A DNA stretch of 64,000 nucleotides. Source: Rosistilla oblonga (GTDB lineage Bacteria; Planctomycetota; Planctomycetia; Pirellulales; Pirellulaceae). The notes under the pieces were generated by a model. It did not search any database. It was not told the DNA's origin and worked only from the letters and a program-made list of their open reading frames with translations. The translations under genes were made by a program, and so were the position numbers. The stretch spans positions 7,137,339 to 7,201,338 of the forward strand of contig NZ_CP036292.1 of the NCBI RefSeq assembly GCF_007751715.1, written 5' to 3'. This document shows, piece after piece, positions 19,486-28,174 of the stretch (the stretch's first letter is position 1; the number at the start of each line of letters is the position of its first letter).

Positions 19486-19634
19486 TCAATACCGTTCAAC
19501 GAAGCAGCCTCGGACTGTCGCAAGAATTAGCGGCGGTATGTAGTGGACGAGGTTACGAGTCCCTGCGATCTGGGCTGATGCATGCAAAAGGACTCGTAGC
19601 CTCGTCCACTACCGTTCGTTGAACGATATTGATT
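19486..19634. mobile_element. 149-bp MITE-like insertion inside family A repeat
   Basis: The segment is bounded by 18-bp inverted repeats, TCAATACCGTTCAACGAA (19486-19503) and its near-complement at 19615-19632 (17 of 18 matching). It contains a second long hairpin with 23-bp arms at 19540-19562 and 19590-19612 (22 of 23 matching; core GTAGTGGACGAGG). It is flanked by exact direct repeats GCGGTTAAAC at 19476-19485 and 19635-19644. The copy at 44433-44499 has the uninterrupted sequence GCGGTTAAACTAGAAAA, i.e. the empty site. It has no coding capacity, so transposition would need a transposase supplied from elsewhere. Confidence 0.75.
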
Positions 19635-19725
19635 GCGGTTAAACTAGAAAACTCCATGCTTGCTGCTTCGTCTCACTCCGGCGACCGATCACTTCAACTC
19701 ACCTCGCGACAGAAGGTTCCAGACG

Positions 19726-20103
19726 ATGGATGTCTCCAGCTTAATCCTCGGCGCGTTGGTGCTGTTGGCCGCGATCTTGCTCCAGTGGCGGACCCCGCAG
19801 GGCGGCCCTGCCGGCGAGCCCGAGAGCGAACTCGATACGCGATACTACCGCGTTCGTACCCGCCGTCGCCGGATGGTCCATCTGCTGTTGGGGATCATCG
19901 GTTCGCTGAGCATCGCCGCGGGGGTGCTTGGCCAGGGGCGGGCGTTCTTTTTGATCTGGGCGGCGGTCCCTTTGGTCGTCTTTCTGATCGTGATCCTGGC
20001 GATGCTGGACGCCTATCAAACGCATCGCTATCTCGTGAAAAAGCTGCCTGAAATCCAAGCGGCCAGTTTTTCCGATATCGATCCCGAAAAGGGACTGCGT
20101 TGA
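19726..20103 (+). CDS. Small membrane protein of unknown function
   Basis: This 125-residue protein has three likely membrane helices: LILGALVLLAAILLQW at the N-terminus, then LLLGIIGSLSIAAGVLG, then FFLIWAAVPLVVFLIVILAML. A short basic loop RVRTRRRRM lies between helices 1 and 2. The start was chosen because AGAAGG precedes ATG 19726 by about 9 nt; the frame is open upstream but enters the repeat region. It ends 106 bp before mutS. No family was recognised and no function is proposed. Confidence 0.7.
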   Translation: MDVSSLILGALVLLAAILLQWRTPQGGPAGEPESELDTRYYRVRTRRRRMVHLLLGIIGSLSIAAGVLGQGRAFFLIWAAVPLVVFLIVILAMLDAYQTHRYLVKKLPEIQAASFSDIDPEKGLR

Positions 20104-20209
20104 GTTTGGCGAGCTTGCCGGTCAGGCGGTTTGCCTGCGCGGCGGTTTCATCGCGGCGAAGCGGTGAGGCTCTGTTGAGTGTTGGCTGAGCCTGATAGAT
20201 TAGGCCGCT

Positions 20210-22867
20210 ATGACAACACCGATGATGCGACAATACGAAGAGGCGAAACAGGCGTGCGGCGACGCGATGCTGCTGTTTCGCATGGGCGATTTCTACGAGC
20301 TGTTTGCCGAGGATGCCAAGCAGGCGGCCAAGGTCCTGGGGCTGACTTTGACCAGCCGCGACAAGGATTCGGCCAACCCCACGGCGATGGCTGGATTCCC
20401 CTACCACCAGCTGGATGCCTACCTGCGGAAACTGATCTCCGCCGGCTTCCGCGCCGCGGTCTGCGAACAGGTCGAAGACCCAAAAGAAGCCAAGGGCTTG
20501 GTCCGCCGCGAGGTCACCCGCGTCGTCTCCGCCGGGACCCTGACCGACGACCAACTGCTGGACCCACGCGAAGCGAACTACTTGGTCGCCGTCTACAAGC
20601 CGCCAGCGGAGTCGAAGCGGAAAGCTGCCGCCGGTGCTCCCGAAGTCGTCGGCATCGCCTGGGCCGAGCTCTCCAGCGGTCGCTTCGAAGCCGGCTTGTT
20701 CCCCGCCGAACGCTTGGAGGACGAACTGGCTCGCATCGGTCCAGCCGAAGTCTTGATCCGCGAAGACGACGTCCGCACCTCGTTGGATTCGACAGCCACC
20801 TGGTCGGTGACCGATCGCCCGGCCTGGACCTTCGCCTTCGATGAATCGATGCAGCTACTGTGTCGCCAGTTTGGCGTCCGCAGTCTCGAGGGCTTCGGCT
20901 TTAACGACGAACACCGCCCCGCGATCCAAGCCGCCGGTGCGGTGTTGGCCTATCTGTCGGAAACGCAACGAAGTGGACTGGACCACTTCGATTCCTTGAT
21001 CGCTCACCACAACAGCCCCTCGGTCCAGATCGATGCCGCCACGCGCCGCAGCCTCGAGATCACGCGGACCTTGCGCTCCGGATCGCGAACCGGTTCGCTG
21101 TTGGATGTGATCGACCAAACTTTGACTCCGATGGGTGCCCGCCAATTGGGCGCCTGGATCGCGGCACCGCTGATCGACATCGAAGCGATCGGGCGGCGGC
21201 TCGACGCTGTCGAAGAGTTCCGGCAAGGGGAACCGCTTCGCGAAAACATCCGCTCCACCCTCAAAGGCGTCTACGATCTGGCGCGATTGCTGGGGCGGAT
21301 CGCCACCGGGCGCACCAATCCTCGCGACCTGCAATACGTCGGCAAAACGCTCGCCATGCTGCCGCCGCTGAAAGCGAAATTGACAGGCCGCAAAAGTGAA
21401 CTGCTGCAATCGCTCGAACAGAACCTGCACCTCTGCCCCGAGCTGCGGTCGCGTCTGGAAGCCGCCTTGGCCGACGATTGTCCGATGTCGACAAAAGATG
21501 GCGGCTTCATCCGCGAAGGCTTTGATCCCGATCTCGACGCGCTGCGGGAACTGGCCAAGGGAGGCAAGCGTTGGATCGCTACCTACCAAGCTGAACAGAT
21601 GGAGAAGACCGGCATCCAGAACCTGAAGGTCGGGTTTAACAAGGTGTTTGGGTACTACTTGGAAGTCTCCAACGCCCACCGCGACAAGGTTCCCGAGACG
21701 TTCATCCGCAAGCAGACACTGAAAAATGCGGAGCGGTTTATCACACCGGAACTGAAGGAATACGAAGAGAAGGTGCTGGCCGCCGACGACCAGGCCCAGA
21801 TCCGCGAATTGAATCTGTTCGACCAATTGCGAGCCGATGTGCATCAGCACTTGCAGATCTTGCAAGTTGTTTCGGCAGCGATCGCCGATCTCGACGTGCT
21901 GGCTTCGCTGGCCGAACTGGCGGCGAAGCGGAACTATGTTCGCCCCAAGTTGACCGACGAACCGGTGATGGATGTCGAAGAGGGGCGGCACCCGGTGTTG
22001 GACGCCACGTTGCCGCAGGGTGAATTTGTCCCCAACGATATCAAGTCGTCGCCCGAAGATGGCATGGTGCTGTTGATCACCGGACCGAACATGGCGGGTA
22101 AGAGTACGTACATCCGGCAGGTCGCGCTGCTGACGCTGATGGCTCAAGTCGGTTCGTTTGTGCCGGCCAAGTGTGCGACGATCGGTATCGCCGACCGGAT
22201 CTTCGCTCGCGTTGGTGCCAGCGATGAACTCAGCCGCGGGCAGAGTACGTTTATGGTCGAGATGGTCGAAACGGCTCGGATTCTGAACACCGCCACGCCG
22301 CGCAGCCTGGTGATCCTCGACGAGATCGGCCGCGGCACCAGCACCTACGACGGCCTCTCCCTGGCCTGGGCGATCACCGAACACCTGCACGATCAGATCG
22401 GTTGCCGAACCCTTTTCGCCACCCACTATCACGAACTGACTCAGTTGTCCGATATGCTGCCCGGCGTCGAGAATCTGAACGTCTCGGTTCGCGAATGGGG
22501 CGATAAAGTTGTCTTCCTGCATCGCATCGTTCGCGGCGGTGCAGACAAGAGTTACGGAATTCACGTCGCCCGTTTGGCTGGCGTTCCGCAATCGGTGAAC
22601 GAACGAGCCAAAGACGTTTTGGCTCAGTTGGAATCCGATCACCGCGACGCTTTTGATCGCCCGACGATCGCTCCGCCGGACGGCCGCAAGAGTGGCAGTG
22701 CGATGCAAATGACGCTGTTTGGTTACGTCGATCATCCGCTGGTCGATGAGCTTCGCAATCTGCAGATCGATGCGATGACACCGATCGATGCGCTGCAGAT
22801 GCTGCAGCAGTGGCAGCAGAAAATTCGGGATGGCGAAGACACCCCCGAGCTCTCGCGCAGCAAGTAG
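20210..22867 (+). CDS. mutS: DNA mismatch repair protein MutS
   Basis: This 885-residue MutS recognises mismatches and small loops as a dimer and recruits MutL. The mismatch-binding Phe-x-Glu motif is present in FRMGDFYELF (Phe28, Glu30). The core and clamp domains follow, with the conserved segment GYYLEVSNAH. The ATPase domain shows Walker A GPNMAGKST (from about 625), the STFMVEM segment, Walker B VILDEIGRGTSTYDG (about 701) and ATHYHEL. The length is slightly above the E. coli protein. It belongs to the MutS1 type because the N-terminal mismatch domain is intact. AGG lies 8 nt before the ATG. No mutL is in the window. Confidence 0.98.
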   Translation: MTTPMMRQYEEAKQACGDAMLLFRMGDFYELFAEDAKQAAKVLGLTLTSRDKDSANPTAMAGFPYHQLDAYLRKLISAGFRAAVCEQVEDPKEAKGLVRREVTRVVSAGTLTDDQLLDPREANYLVAVYKPPAESKRKAAAGAPEVVGIAWAELSSGRFEAGLFPAERLEDELARIGPAEVLIREDDVRTSLDSTATWSVTDRPAWTFAFDESMQLLCRQFGVRSLEGFGFNDEHRPAIQAAGAVLAYLSETQRSGLDHFDSLIAHHNSPSVQIDAATRRSLEITRTLRSGSRTGSLLDVIDQTLTPMGARQLGAWIAAPLIDIEAIGRRLDAVEEFRQGEPLRENIRSTLKGVYDLARLLGRIATGRTNPRDLQYVGKTLAMLPPLKAKLTGRKSELLQSLEQNLHLCPELRSRLEAALADDCPMSTKDGGFIREGFDPDLDALRELAKGGKRWIATYQAEQMEKTGIQNLKVGFNKVFGYYLEVSNAHRDKVPETFIRKQTLKNAERFITPELKEYEEKVLAADDQAQIRELNLFDQLRADVHQHLQILQVVSAAIADLDVLASLAELAAKRNYVRPKLTDEPVMDVEEGRHPVLDATLPQGEFVPNDIKSSPEDGMVLLITGPNMAGKSTYIRQVALLTLMAQVGSFVPAKCATIGIADRIFARVGASDELSRGQSTFMVEMVETARILNTATPRSLVILDEIGRGTSTYDGLSLAWAITEHLHDQIGCRTLFATHYHELTQLSDMLPGVENLNVSVREWGDKVVFLHRIVRGGADKSYGIHVARLAGVPQSVNERAKDVLAQLESDHRDAFDRPTIAPPDGRKSGSAMQMTLFGYVDHPLVDELRNLQIDAMTPIDALQMLQQWQQKIRDGEDTPELSRSK

Positions 22868-22905
22868 AATGGCGGCTGGAGCGGTCTCGCCGGAGATCGT
22901 TCCCT

Positions 22906-22923
22906 CCCCCCCCCCCAAAAAAA
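22906..22923. repeat. C11-A7 homopolymer tract
   Basis: An uninterrupted run of 11 C (22906-22916) is followed by 7 A (22917-22923), 23 bp before the nucleoside hydrolase start. Such runs are prone to slippage in replication and sequencing. It lies in the leader region, not inside a coding frame. Confidence 0.9.
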
Positions 22924-22946
22924 CTACCTGACTTGCGAGCCTCACC

Positions 22947-23984
22947 ATGAATCTCCGCTCTCTCTCGACCCTCTGCATCGTTGTTGCAGCACTCGCCGCC
23001 GCGGATGCGGATCAACCCGAAGAATCGTTCCAGCGTCCCGTCCGTGTGATCTTCGATACCGACATCACCGGCGACGTCGACGACGTGCTGGCATTGGCGA
23101 TGCTGCATACTTTGGCCGATCGAGGCGAATGCGTCATCGAAGCGGTCACGGTCTCGAAGATCAATCCGCTGGCAGCTCCCTTCGTCGACGCGGTCAATAC
23201 GTTTTATGGTCGTCCCGACATTCCGATCGGCGCGACACGCGACGCTCAGAAGCGGGACAGCAAGTACCTGTCGTTGGTCGAGACACGCGATGGCGATCAA
23301 TTTCGCTATCCCCACGATCTCCTCTCCAGCGACGACGCCCCGACCGCTGTCGAGGTCTTGCGGAAGACGTTGGCTGCCGCCGAAGACAGCTCGATCACCT
23401 TGGTCCAAGTTGGCCTCGCGTCGAATCTCGCCGATCTAATCGAATCGCCAGCCGACGCGATCAGTCCGCTGACGGGAACCGAATTGGTTCGCAAGAAGGT
23501 CCGTTTGGTGTCGTTGATGGCAGGCGCATTTGTGCCGGTCAACGGGAACAAACATTTTCTGGAAGCGAACGTCCGCAATGGGATCGGCGCGATGCAGCGG
23601 TTTGCCGACGGCTGGCCCCAGGACGTGCCGGCCGTCTGGAGCGGCTACCCGATCGGCGTCGCCACGGCGTTTCCGCGGGAGAGCATCGCGCGGGAGTTCG
23701 AATACCGCAAGCATCACATCGTTAAAGAAGCGTATCTGATGTACTGCGGTCCCAACCACGATCGCCCCAGCTGGGATTTGACCAGCGTCTTGTACGCCGT
23801 CCGTCCCGAGGACAACTTCTTCGGCCTATCGCCTCGCGGCCGCGTCGTCGTGGAAGACGACGGATTTACGCGATTTGAACCTTCGGAAAACGGCCGCGAT
23901 CGCTACATGACCCTCTCGCCGAAACAGCGAATCCGCGTCATCGAAGCCCAACGTTGCCTAGTCAGCCAGCCCCCGCTGCGCTAG
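22947..23984 (+). CDS. Secreted nucleoside hydrolase (IUNH family)
   Basis: This 345-residue protein begins with a signal peptide (about 1-21). The calcium-binding N-terminal motif of inosine-uridine-preferring nucleoside hydrolases follows as DTDITGDVDDVLALAM, with extra residues compared with the usual DTDxGxDDxxAL. Later family segments are VTVSKINPLAAPFVDAVN and VSLMAGAFVPVNG. The typical reaction is N-glycosidic cleavage of nucleosides to ribose and base. Export suggests scavenging of extracellular nucleosides or another glycosidic substrate, as is common for planctomycete paralogues. Substrate choice is not evident. It follows mutS by 79 bp with a homopolymer tract between. Confidence 0.85.
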   Translation: MNLRSLSTLCIVVAALAAADADQPEESFQRPVRVIFDTDITGDVDDVLALAMLHTLADRGECVIEAVTVSKINPLAAPFVDAVNTFYGRPDIPIGATRDAQKRDSKYLSLVETRDGDQFRYPHDLLSSDDAPTAVEVLRKTLAAAEDSSITLVQVGLASNLADLIESPADAISPLTGTELVRKKVRLVSLMAGAFVPVNGNKHFLEANVRNGIGAMQRFADGWPQDVPAVWSGYPIGVATAFPRESIAREFEYRKHHIVKEAYLMYCGPNHDRPSWDLTSVLYAVRPEDNFFGLSPRGRVVVEDDGFTRFEPSENGRDRYMTLSPKQRIRVIEAQRCLVSQPPLR

Positions 23985-24343
23985 ACGATTTAGAGCCGCT
24001 GCAAATCGCGATACCCAGGCCAGGGAACCGATCCCGGCAGGGATCATAGACGGTAGCCGGTGGTTTGAGCGCAGCGAACACCACCGGAACCGAACGGCGA
24101 AACATCCCACCGACCGCAACGCGGTCGCACCCGTCCCGAATAGGGGCCGAAGGCCAGCCATTGGGAGCGAGCCAAGAAAACCGCCGCCAACGGGACAGAA
24201 CCGCACCCACAGACGCAAAAAAACACACAGCGAAGGAGCGCCGTGGGGACATCCCTTCGGCTTCCCACAGCCATTGAGGCACAAAAAAACCAGCGTTCCG
24301 GTCGACAAACGTCGCCAAAACACTGGTTATTTGCTAAGAAAAG
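23985..24343. other. Palindrome-rich intergenic region
   Basis: No gene was found. Two clean hairpins are visible: CCGGTGGT/ACCACCGG at 24057-24064 and 24080-24087, and GACCGC/GCGGTC at 24112-24117 and 24121-24126. The composition and repeated inverted motifs look like a dispersed planctomycete intergenic repeat, but only one copy is in this window. A-rich runs on the plus strand (24218-24225, 24284-24290) appear as T-runs on the minus strand downstream of the tRNA gene. Confidence 0.5.
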
Positions 24344-24416
24344 TACCCCGTAGGGGAGTCGAACCCCTGTTACCGCCGTGAGAGGGCGGCGTCCTGGGCC
24401 ACTAGACGAACGGGGC
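24344..24416 (-). tRNA. tRNA-Glu (CUC)
   Basis: The minus strand folds as a 73-nt cloverleaf. The acceptor stem is GCCCCGU paired with ACGGGGU (first pair G-U), with discriminator A at 24344. The anticodon stem CCGCC/GGCGG encloses the loop CUCUCAC, giving anticodon CUC. The T arm reads AGGGG-UUCGACU-CCCCU. The D-loop UCUAGUGGCCCAGGA is typical of tRNA-Glu. CCA is not encoded. Confidence 0.95.
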
Positions 24417-24567
24417 GTGGCACTTAGGCTGGGCTCTATCTTATCGATGTCGCAAAATCCTTCAAGTGCTGCTGGGCCCTTCGATTTGGTATGATCCCAA
24501 GGTCGGCTTCCCTTTTTTCCAGTTCTTCGCTTTATCGGGTAGTGTTTTGTCGCAGGATCGCGAATCG

Positions 24568-25392
24568 ATGCAGGTGGATTGGCAGGGCCCCGACGCGGTT
24601 TTGCAGCTGTTGTCGCGGAGCGGATGGTTGCGTTCGATCCGCTGGGTGCCGGAAGTCGATTCGACCAATCGGCTCGCCAAATCGCTAGCCGATCAAGCCG
24701 ACCGGCCGACGCCGATGCTGATCGTTGCCAAATCGCAAACCCAAGGTCGCGGCCGGTTGGGTCGCAGCTGGTTCTCCGATTCGGGGACGCTCACCTTTTC
24801 GCTGATGCTCGCCGCCCCGCAACTGGCCGTCGACCGCACCCGTTGGCCGCAATTAGCGCTAGTGGCCGGACTGGCCGTCTGCGACGTAGTCGGCGAAGTC
24901 GTCGAACCGGTCGCGGTGCAGCTGAAGTGGCCCAACGATGTCTATCTGGCTGGCGGCAAGGTGGCGGGCGTGTTGATCGAAACCGCAGGGCGCGACAACG
25001 ACCACGTGGTGATCGGGATTGGATTGAACGTTGCAACCGACCTGAGCAAGGCACCGGCGGAGGTTCAACAGCGGGCGCGTTCGATCCGCGACTACGCCGA
25101 TCATCCCGTCGAAACCTTTGCGGTCCTCCCGGAGATCATCGATCGGATCGCGGTGCGGATCGCAGATTGGCGAACCGATTCGGCAGCGATCGCCAACGAC
25201 TTTTCCAAAGTCTGTCTGTTGCGCGGTCGCCGTGTCGCGATCGACACCGCGGGCCAAACGCTGGAGGGAGCCTGCTTGGGGATCGATGGCGACGGAGCGC
25301 TGCGGGTCCGCCGCGACGATAGCGAAGTGGTCGAGGTGCGATCGGGCGAAGTGGTGCGGTGGAGCGACGAGGTGGAGATGCATGATGGGTAA
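24568..25392 (+). CDS. birA: Biotin--[acetyl-CoA-carboxylase] ligase
   Basis: This roughly 274-residue enzyme forms biotinyl-AMP and transfers biotin to carrier proteins such as AccB. Motifs are STN near the N-terminus of the catalytic domain, the biotinyl-AMP loop GRGRLGR (about 60-66), KWPND (120-124) and the following GGKVAGVLIE. A small C-terminal SH3-like domain ends the protein. There is no N-terminal helix-turn-helix, so it should be monofunctional, without the repressor role of E. coli BirA. The frame is open back to 24466; ATG 24568 is preferred because it begins just before the domain, with AGGA 10 nt upstream. Its end overlaps the sigma-factor start. Confidence 0.9.
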   Translation: MQVDWQGPDAVLQLLSRSGWLRSIRWVPEVDSTNRLAKSLADQADRPTPMLIVAKSQTQGRGRLGRSWFSDSGTLTFSLMLAAPQLAVDRTRWPQLALVAGLAVCDVVGEVVEPVAVQLKWPNDVYLAGGKVAGVLIETAGRDNDHVVIGIGLNVATDLSKAPAEVQQRARSIRDYADHPVETFAVLPEIIDRIAVRIADWRTDSAAIANDFSKVCLLRGRRVAIDTAGQTLEGACLGIDGDGALRVRRDDSEVVEVRSGEVVRWSDEVEMHDG

Positions 25393-26014
25393 ATCGATCT
25401 GGCCGGCGAGCGATCCGACAGGGGAGCTTTTGCAAGGTGCTCGCGATGGCAACTCGCAAGCCACAAACGACTTGTTCGACCGTCACCGGAGTGCGTTACG
25501 GCGGTTGGTCCAGATGCGATTGGATCGCCGTGTCCAGCAGCGAGTCGACGTCAGCGACGTCGTTCAGGATGTCTTGACCGAAGCGAGCACGCGACTGACC
25601 GACTACCTGGCGAACCCCTCGATGTCGTTCCATCTGTGGTTGCGACAGATCGCTTGGGATCACATGATCGACACCTACCGTCGGCATCGCGGCAGCGCCA
25701 AACGCAGCATGGATCGCGAGCAATCGATCGTGGGGCCAGTCGCCGACGATCGCTCGACGATGGAGATGATCGTCCAGCTGCAAGATCCGGAACTGACGCC
25801 GGCGGCGGCGGCGATCCAGTCGGAAATGACGAAGCGAGTCGAGGCGACGATCGACCAACTGGACGCCAACGATCGCGAGATCATCCTGATGCGTCACTTT
25901 GAATATCTGTCGAATCAAGAGGTCGCCGAGGTCTTGGGGCTGCAACCTGCCGCCGCCAGCATGCGTTACCTCCGCGCCGTCCGCCGACTGCGGGAACTCC
26001 TCGACAATCTCTAA
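25382..26014 (+). CDS. ECF-like RNA polymerase sigma factor
   Basis: This 210-residue sigma-70 family protein has a region 2 with DVSDVVQDVLTEA and WDHMIDTYRRHRGSAKR, and a region 4 helix-turn-helix EVAEVLGLQPAAASMRYLRAVRRLRELL. Region 3 is absent, as in ECF factors. It begins ATGATG at 25382, overlapping the end of the biotin ligase gene by 11 bp, with GGTGGAG just upstream, so translation is probably coupled. No anti-sigma factor is adjacent. The pattern fits the many planctomycete-specific ECF groups, whose signals are mostly unknown. Confidence 0.88.
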   Translation: MMGKSIWPASDPTGELLQGARDGNSQATNDLFDRHRSALRRLVQMRLDRRVQQRVDVSDVVQDVLTEASTRLTDYLANPSMSFHLWLRQIAWDHMIDTYRRHRGSAKRSMDREQSIVGPVADDRSTMEMIVQLQDPELTPAAAAIQSEMTKRVEATIDQLDANDREIILMRHFEYLSNQEVAEVLGLQPAAASMRYLRAVRRLRELLDNL

Positions 26015-26351
26015 CTTGCGGTGTTGCAAGGCGGCGGAAAAACGAGGCCATTCGAAATGGTTTGCCTTGCCACATCAAGAGCGCGATCAATTCTCGAATT
26101 GGCAAGGCAGGTGCAATGCGCGACGCGGTCGAGTGCACATGCGATTTGGCTGTATCGCACAACACTAAGTTAAACGTGGTCTGCTTGCTTAACTGCACCT
26201 ACCCGGATGAGATGGCTTCTTCGCGACACAATGCCGGACTAAGTTCGCGATTCTTTTCAACGGCCGAAGAGATCGAGCCGATCCTCGATTTAGGGCTGAG
26301 TCGAAATAGCTCACTTACCTTCTTCGAGGCAAAGTTGGAGCCATCATATCC
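26015..26351. other. Intergenic region before the mini zinc-ribbon gene
   Basis: No gene or structured element was recognised. A longer open frame (26062-26478) crosses it, but its translation has no domain-like features and it overlaps the better-supported zinc-ribbon gene in another frame. Confidence 0.4.
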
Positions 26352-26567
26352 ATGTCGAAAAAGTCGACTTCTTGCAAGCGGTGCGGTTCTACCTCCAGCA
26401 TCTACCGGAGCCGGAGTCGCGACTCCTGGAGTTCGCGTCTGTTGTTGTGCAAGTTCGCTCGTTGCCATCACTGCATGAAAGCGTTTGTCGTCCCCGTCTG
26501 GACTCCACTGCCAGAATCACCTCGCGCCTCCAACGCTACGGTCTCTCCGTCGCGCCAAGCAGCGTAG
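26352..26567 (+). CDS. Small zinc-ribbon protein
   Basis: This 71-residue protein begins MSKKSTSCKRCGS. It has two CxxC knuckles, CKRC near residue 8 and CHHC near residue 38, separated by a basic, Ser-rich segment and LLLCKFARC. This CxxCGS...RxxCHHC pattern is one I associate with short planctomycete zinc-ribbon proteins. GGAG occurs 11 nt upstream of the ATG. The C-terminal 25 residues look disordered. It is a plausible gene because both cysteine pairs are spaced as in a zinc ribbon, but its short length keeps confidence moderate. It converges with the minus-strand NAD-binding protein gene. Confidence 0.6.
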   Translation: MSKKSTSCKRCGSTSSIYRSRSRDSWSSRLLLCKFARCHHCMKAFVVPVWTPLPESPRASNATVSPSRQAA

Positions 26568-26608
26568 TCCGCGAGAACGATGCTCTTTCATCGCCGCGGG
26601 CTCTAAGG

Positions 26609-28093
26609 TCAAACCTCCGCCGAAACACCAGCGGTTTGCCGATCGGCTTCGGCATCGCGGCGGATGCCGCGGAGCATGCGAGGAAAGACAAACGCATGCA
26701 GCGGTAGGACCGCGTACCAGTAGGCCAGTCCGAGCAGGCCGCGCGGCCGAAAGCGAGCGGTCTGAATCAAGTTGGATGTGTTGTCGTCGATCGGTTCGAC
26801 TCGGAACTCTAGCTCTGCTTCTCCCGGCAACTTCATCTCCGCGCGTAACCGCAACCACGTCGGTTGTTCATAGCCATTGACGCGCCAGAAATCGACAGCT
26901 TCTCCGTAGTTCAGTTGATCGGGATGGCGACGACCGCGGCGCAGTCCAGGCCCGCCGATCGCCTTGTCCATCAAACCGCGCAACCACCACAACCAATCGG
27001 CACCCCAATATCCACATTGCCCACCGATCCGGCTGAGCGATGCGAAGGTCGCGCCCGCGGCGGCGGAGACGGTTGTGGTTCGCTGGTCCTCAAAAACGGT
27101 TCCTCCCGACCACTCGGGATCGCCTGGCATCTCGCCCGCCGCCGACCACCAGGTCTCGATCTCGCCGGACCGCAACTTGCCAACCGCAGCATCGATCGCT
27201 TCGCGGACACTAAACAGCGGCCCCGGCATCAACGATTGTGCATCGTCGTCGCGACATACGGTTCGATTCCGCAATCCTTCGGCCAACGGTCTCGCGATCC
27301 GAGCGTTGACGGGAGTGACCAACGAGATCCAGGCGGAACTGAGCCTCGGGGTCAGGACGGGGACCGGCAGGATCACCCGCCGCGGCAACCCCAGCGATTC
27401 AGCCATGATCTGCATCAGTTGCTGATACGAATAGACATCCTGTCCGCCGATATCGATCACGCGTCCGGCGGTTTCGGGAACCTGCAAGCACTGCACCAGG
27501 TAGCGGAGGACATCGCGGATCGCAATCGGCTGCGTCTCCATCTTGACCCACTTGGGCGTGATCATGATCGGCAGCCGTTCGACGAGATACCGCAAGATCT
27601 CGAACGATGCCGAGCCCGAGCCGATGATCATCGCCGCCCGAAAGACAGTCGCCGGGACCTCACATTTCTGCAAGATCTCCGCCACCTCGCGGCGACTGTG
27701 CAGATGCTTGCTGAGGTCCGCTCCCATTTCACCAAGCCCGCCCAGATAGATAACCCGCTGGCAACCCGAGCCTTGAATCCCTTGAGTGAACTGGGTGGCG
27801 AGTTCGCGATCACGCTCGGCATATTCATTCCCGGCGCTGATCATCGAATGGACAAGATAATACGCCGCATCGGTTTGATCCGCCGCGCGACGCACCGTTT
27901 CGATCTCCTCCAGATCGCCGTGGATCACCTCCAACCGCTCGTGTTTGGACCAGGAGAATCGCCGTAGTTTCTCGGGGCTGCGGACCAGGCATCGAACCGA
28001 GTAGCCCGCGTTCAATAACTCCGGCACCAAGCGTCCGCCGACATAACCTGTCGCTCCACAGATCAGAACACGATGGTGTTTTTCGGTTGGCAA
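26609..28093 (-). CDS. NAD(P)-binding epimerase-like protein with DUF2867 domain
   Basis: This 494-residue protein has two parts. The first 300 residues are a Rossmann-fold SDR/NmrA-type domain with the dinucleotide motif ICGATGYVGGRLVPELL, GDLEE and VIYLGGLG. The remainder matches the pattern of DUF2867, including FWRVNGYEQPTWLRLRAEM and GLAYWYAVLPLHAFVFPRM. Such two-domain proteins occur in many bacteria without a defined reaction. The start is TTG at 28093 with GGAG 7 nt upstream. The gene lies just to the left of the insertion-sequence cluster and appears intact. A reductase or epimerase role is inferred from the fold. Confidence 0.85.
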   Translation of the reverse strand: MPTEKHHRVLICGATGYVGGRLVPELLNAGYSVRCLVRSPEKLRRFSWSKHERLEVIHGDLEEIETVRRAADQTDAAYYLVHSMISAGNEYAERDRELATQFTQGIQGSGCQRVIYLGGLGEMGADLSKHLHSRREVAEILQKCEVPATVFRAAMIIGSGSASFEILRYLVERLPIMITPKWVKMETQPIAIRDVLRYLVQCLQVPETAGRVIDIGGQDVYSYQQLMQIMAESLGLPRRVILPVPVLTPRLSSAWISLVTPVNARIARPLAEGLRNRTVCRDDDAQSLMPGPLFSVREAIDAAVGKLRSGEIETWWSAAGEMPGDPEWSGGTVFEDQRTTTVSAAAGATFASLSRIGGQCGYWGADWLWWLRGLMDKAIGGPGLRRGRRHPDQLNYGEAVDFWRVNGYEQPTWLRLRAEMKLPGEAELEFRVEPIDDNTSNLIQTARFRPRGLLGLAYWYAVLPLHAFVFPRMLRGIRRDAEADRQTAGVSAEV

Positions 28094-28174
28094 ACGCAGA
28101 CTCCAAAGTGTCGGCAGGAAGCTAGAGGCAAGTCGCGAACGTATTCACGCAAGCAAACTCCCCACCCATACTAG

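Noticed and set aside
20855-22978. A 707-codon open frame on the minus strand opposite mutS
   Set aside because: mutS is certain here; the antisense translation is low in hydrophobic core pattern and rich in Arg/Gln, typical of a shadow frame.
26062-26478. A 138-codon plus-strand frame before the NAD-binding protein gene
   Set aside because: It overlaps the better-supported zinc-ribbon gene in another frame and lacks a ribosome site or recognisable motif.
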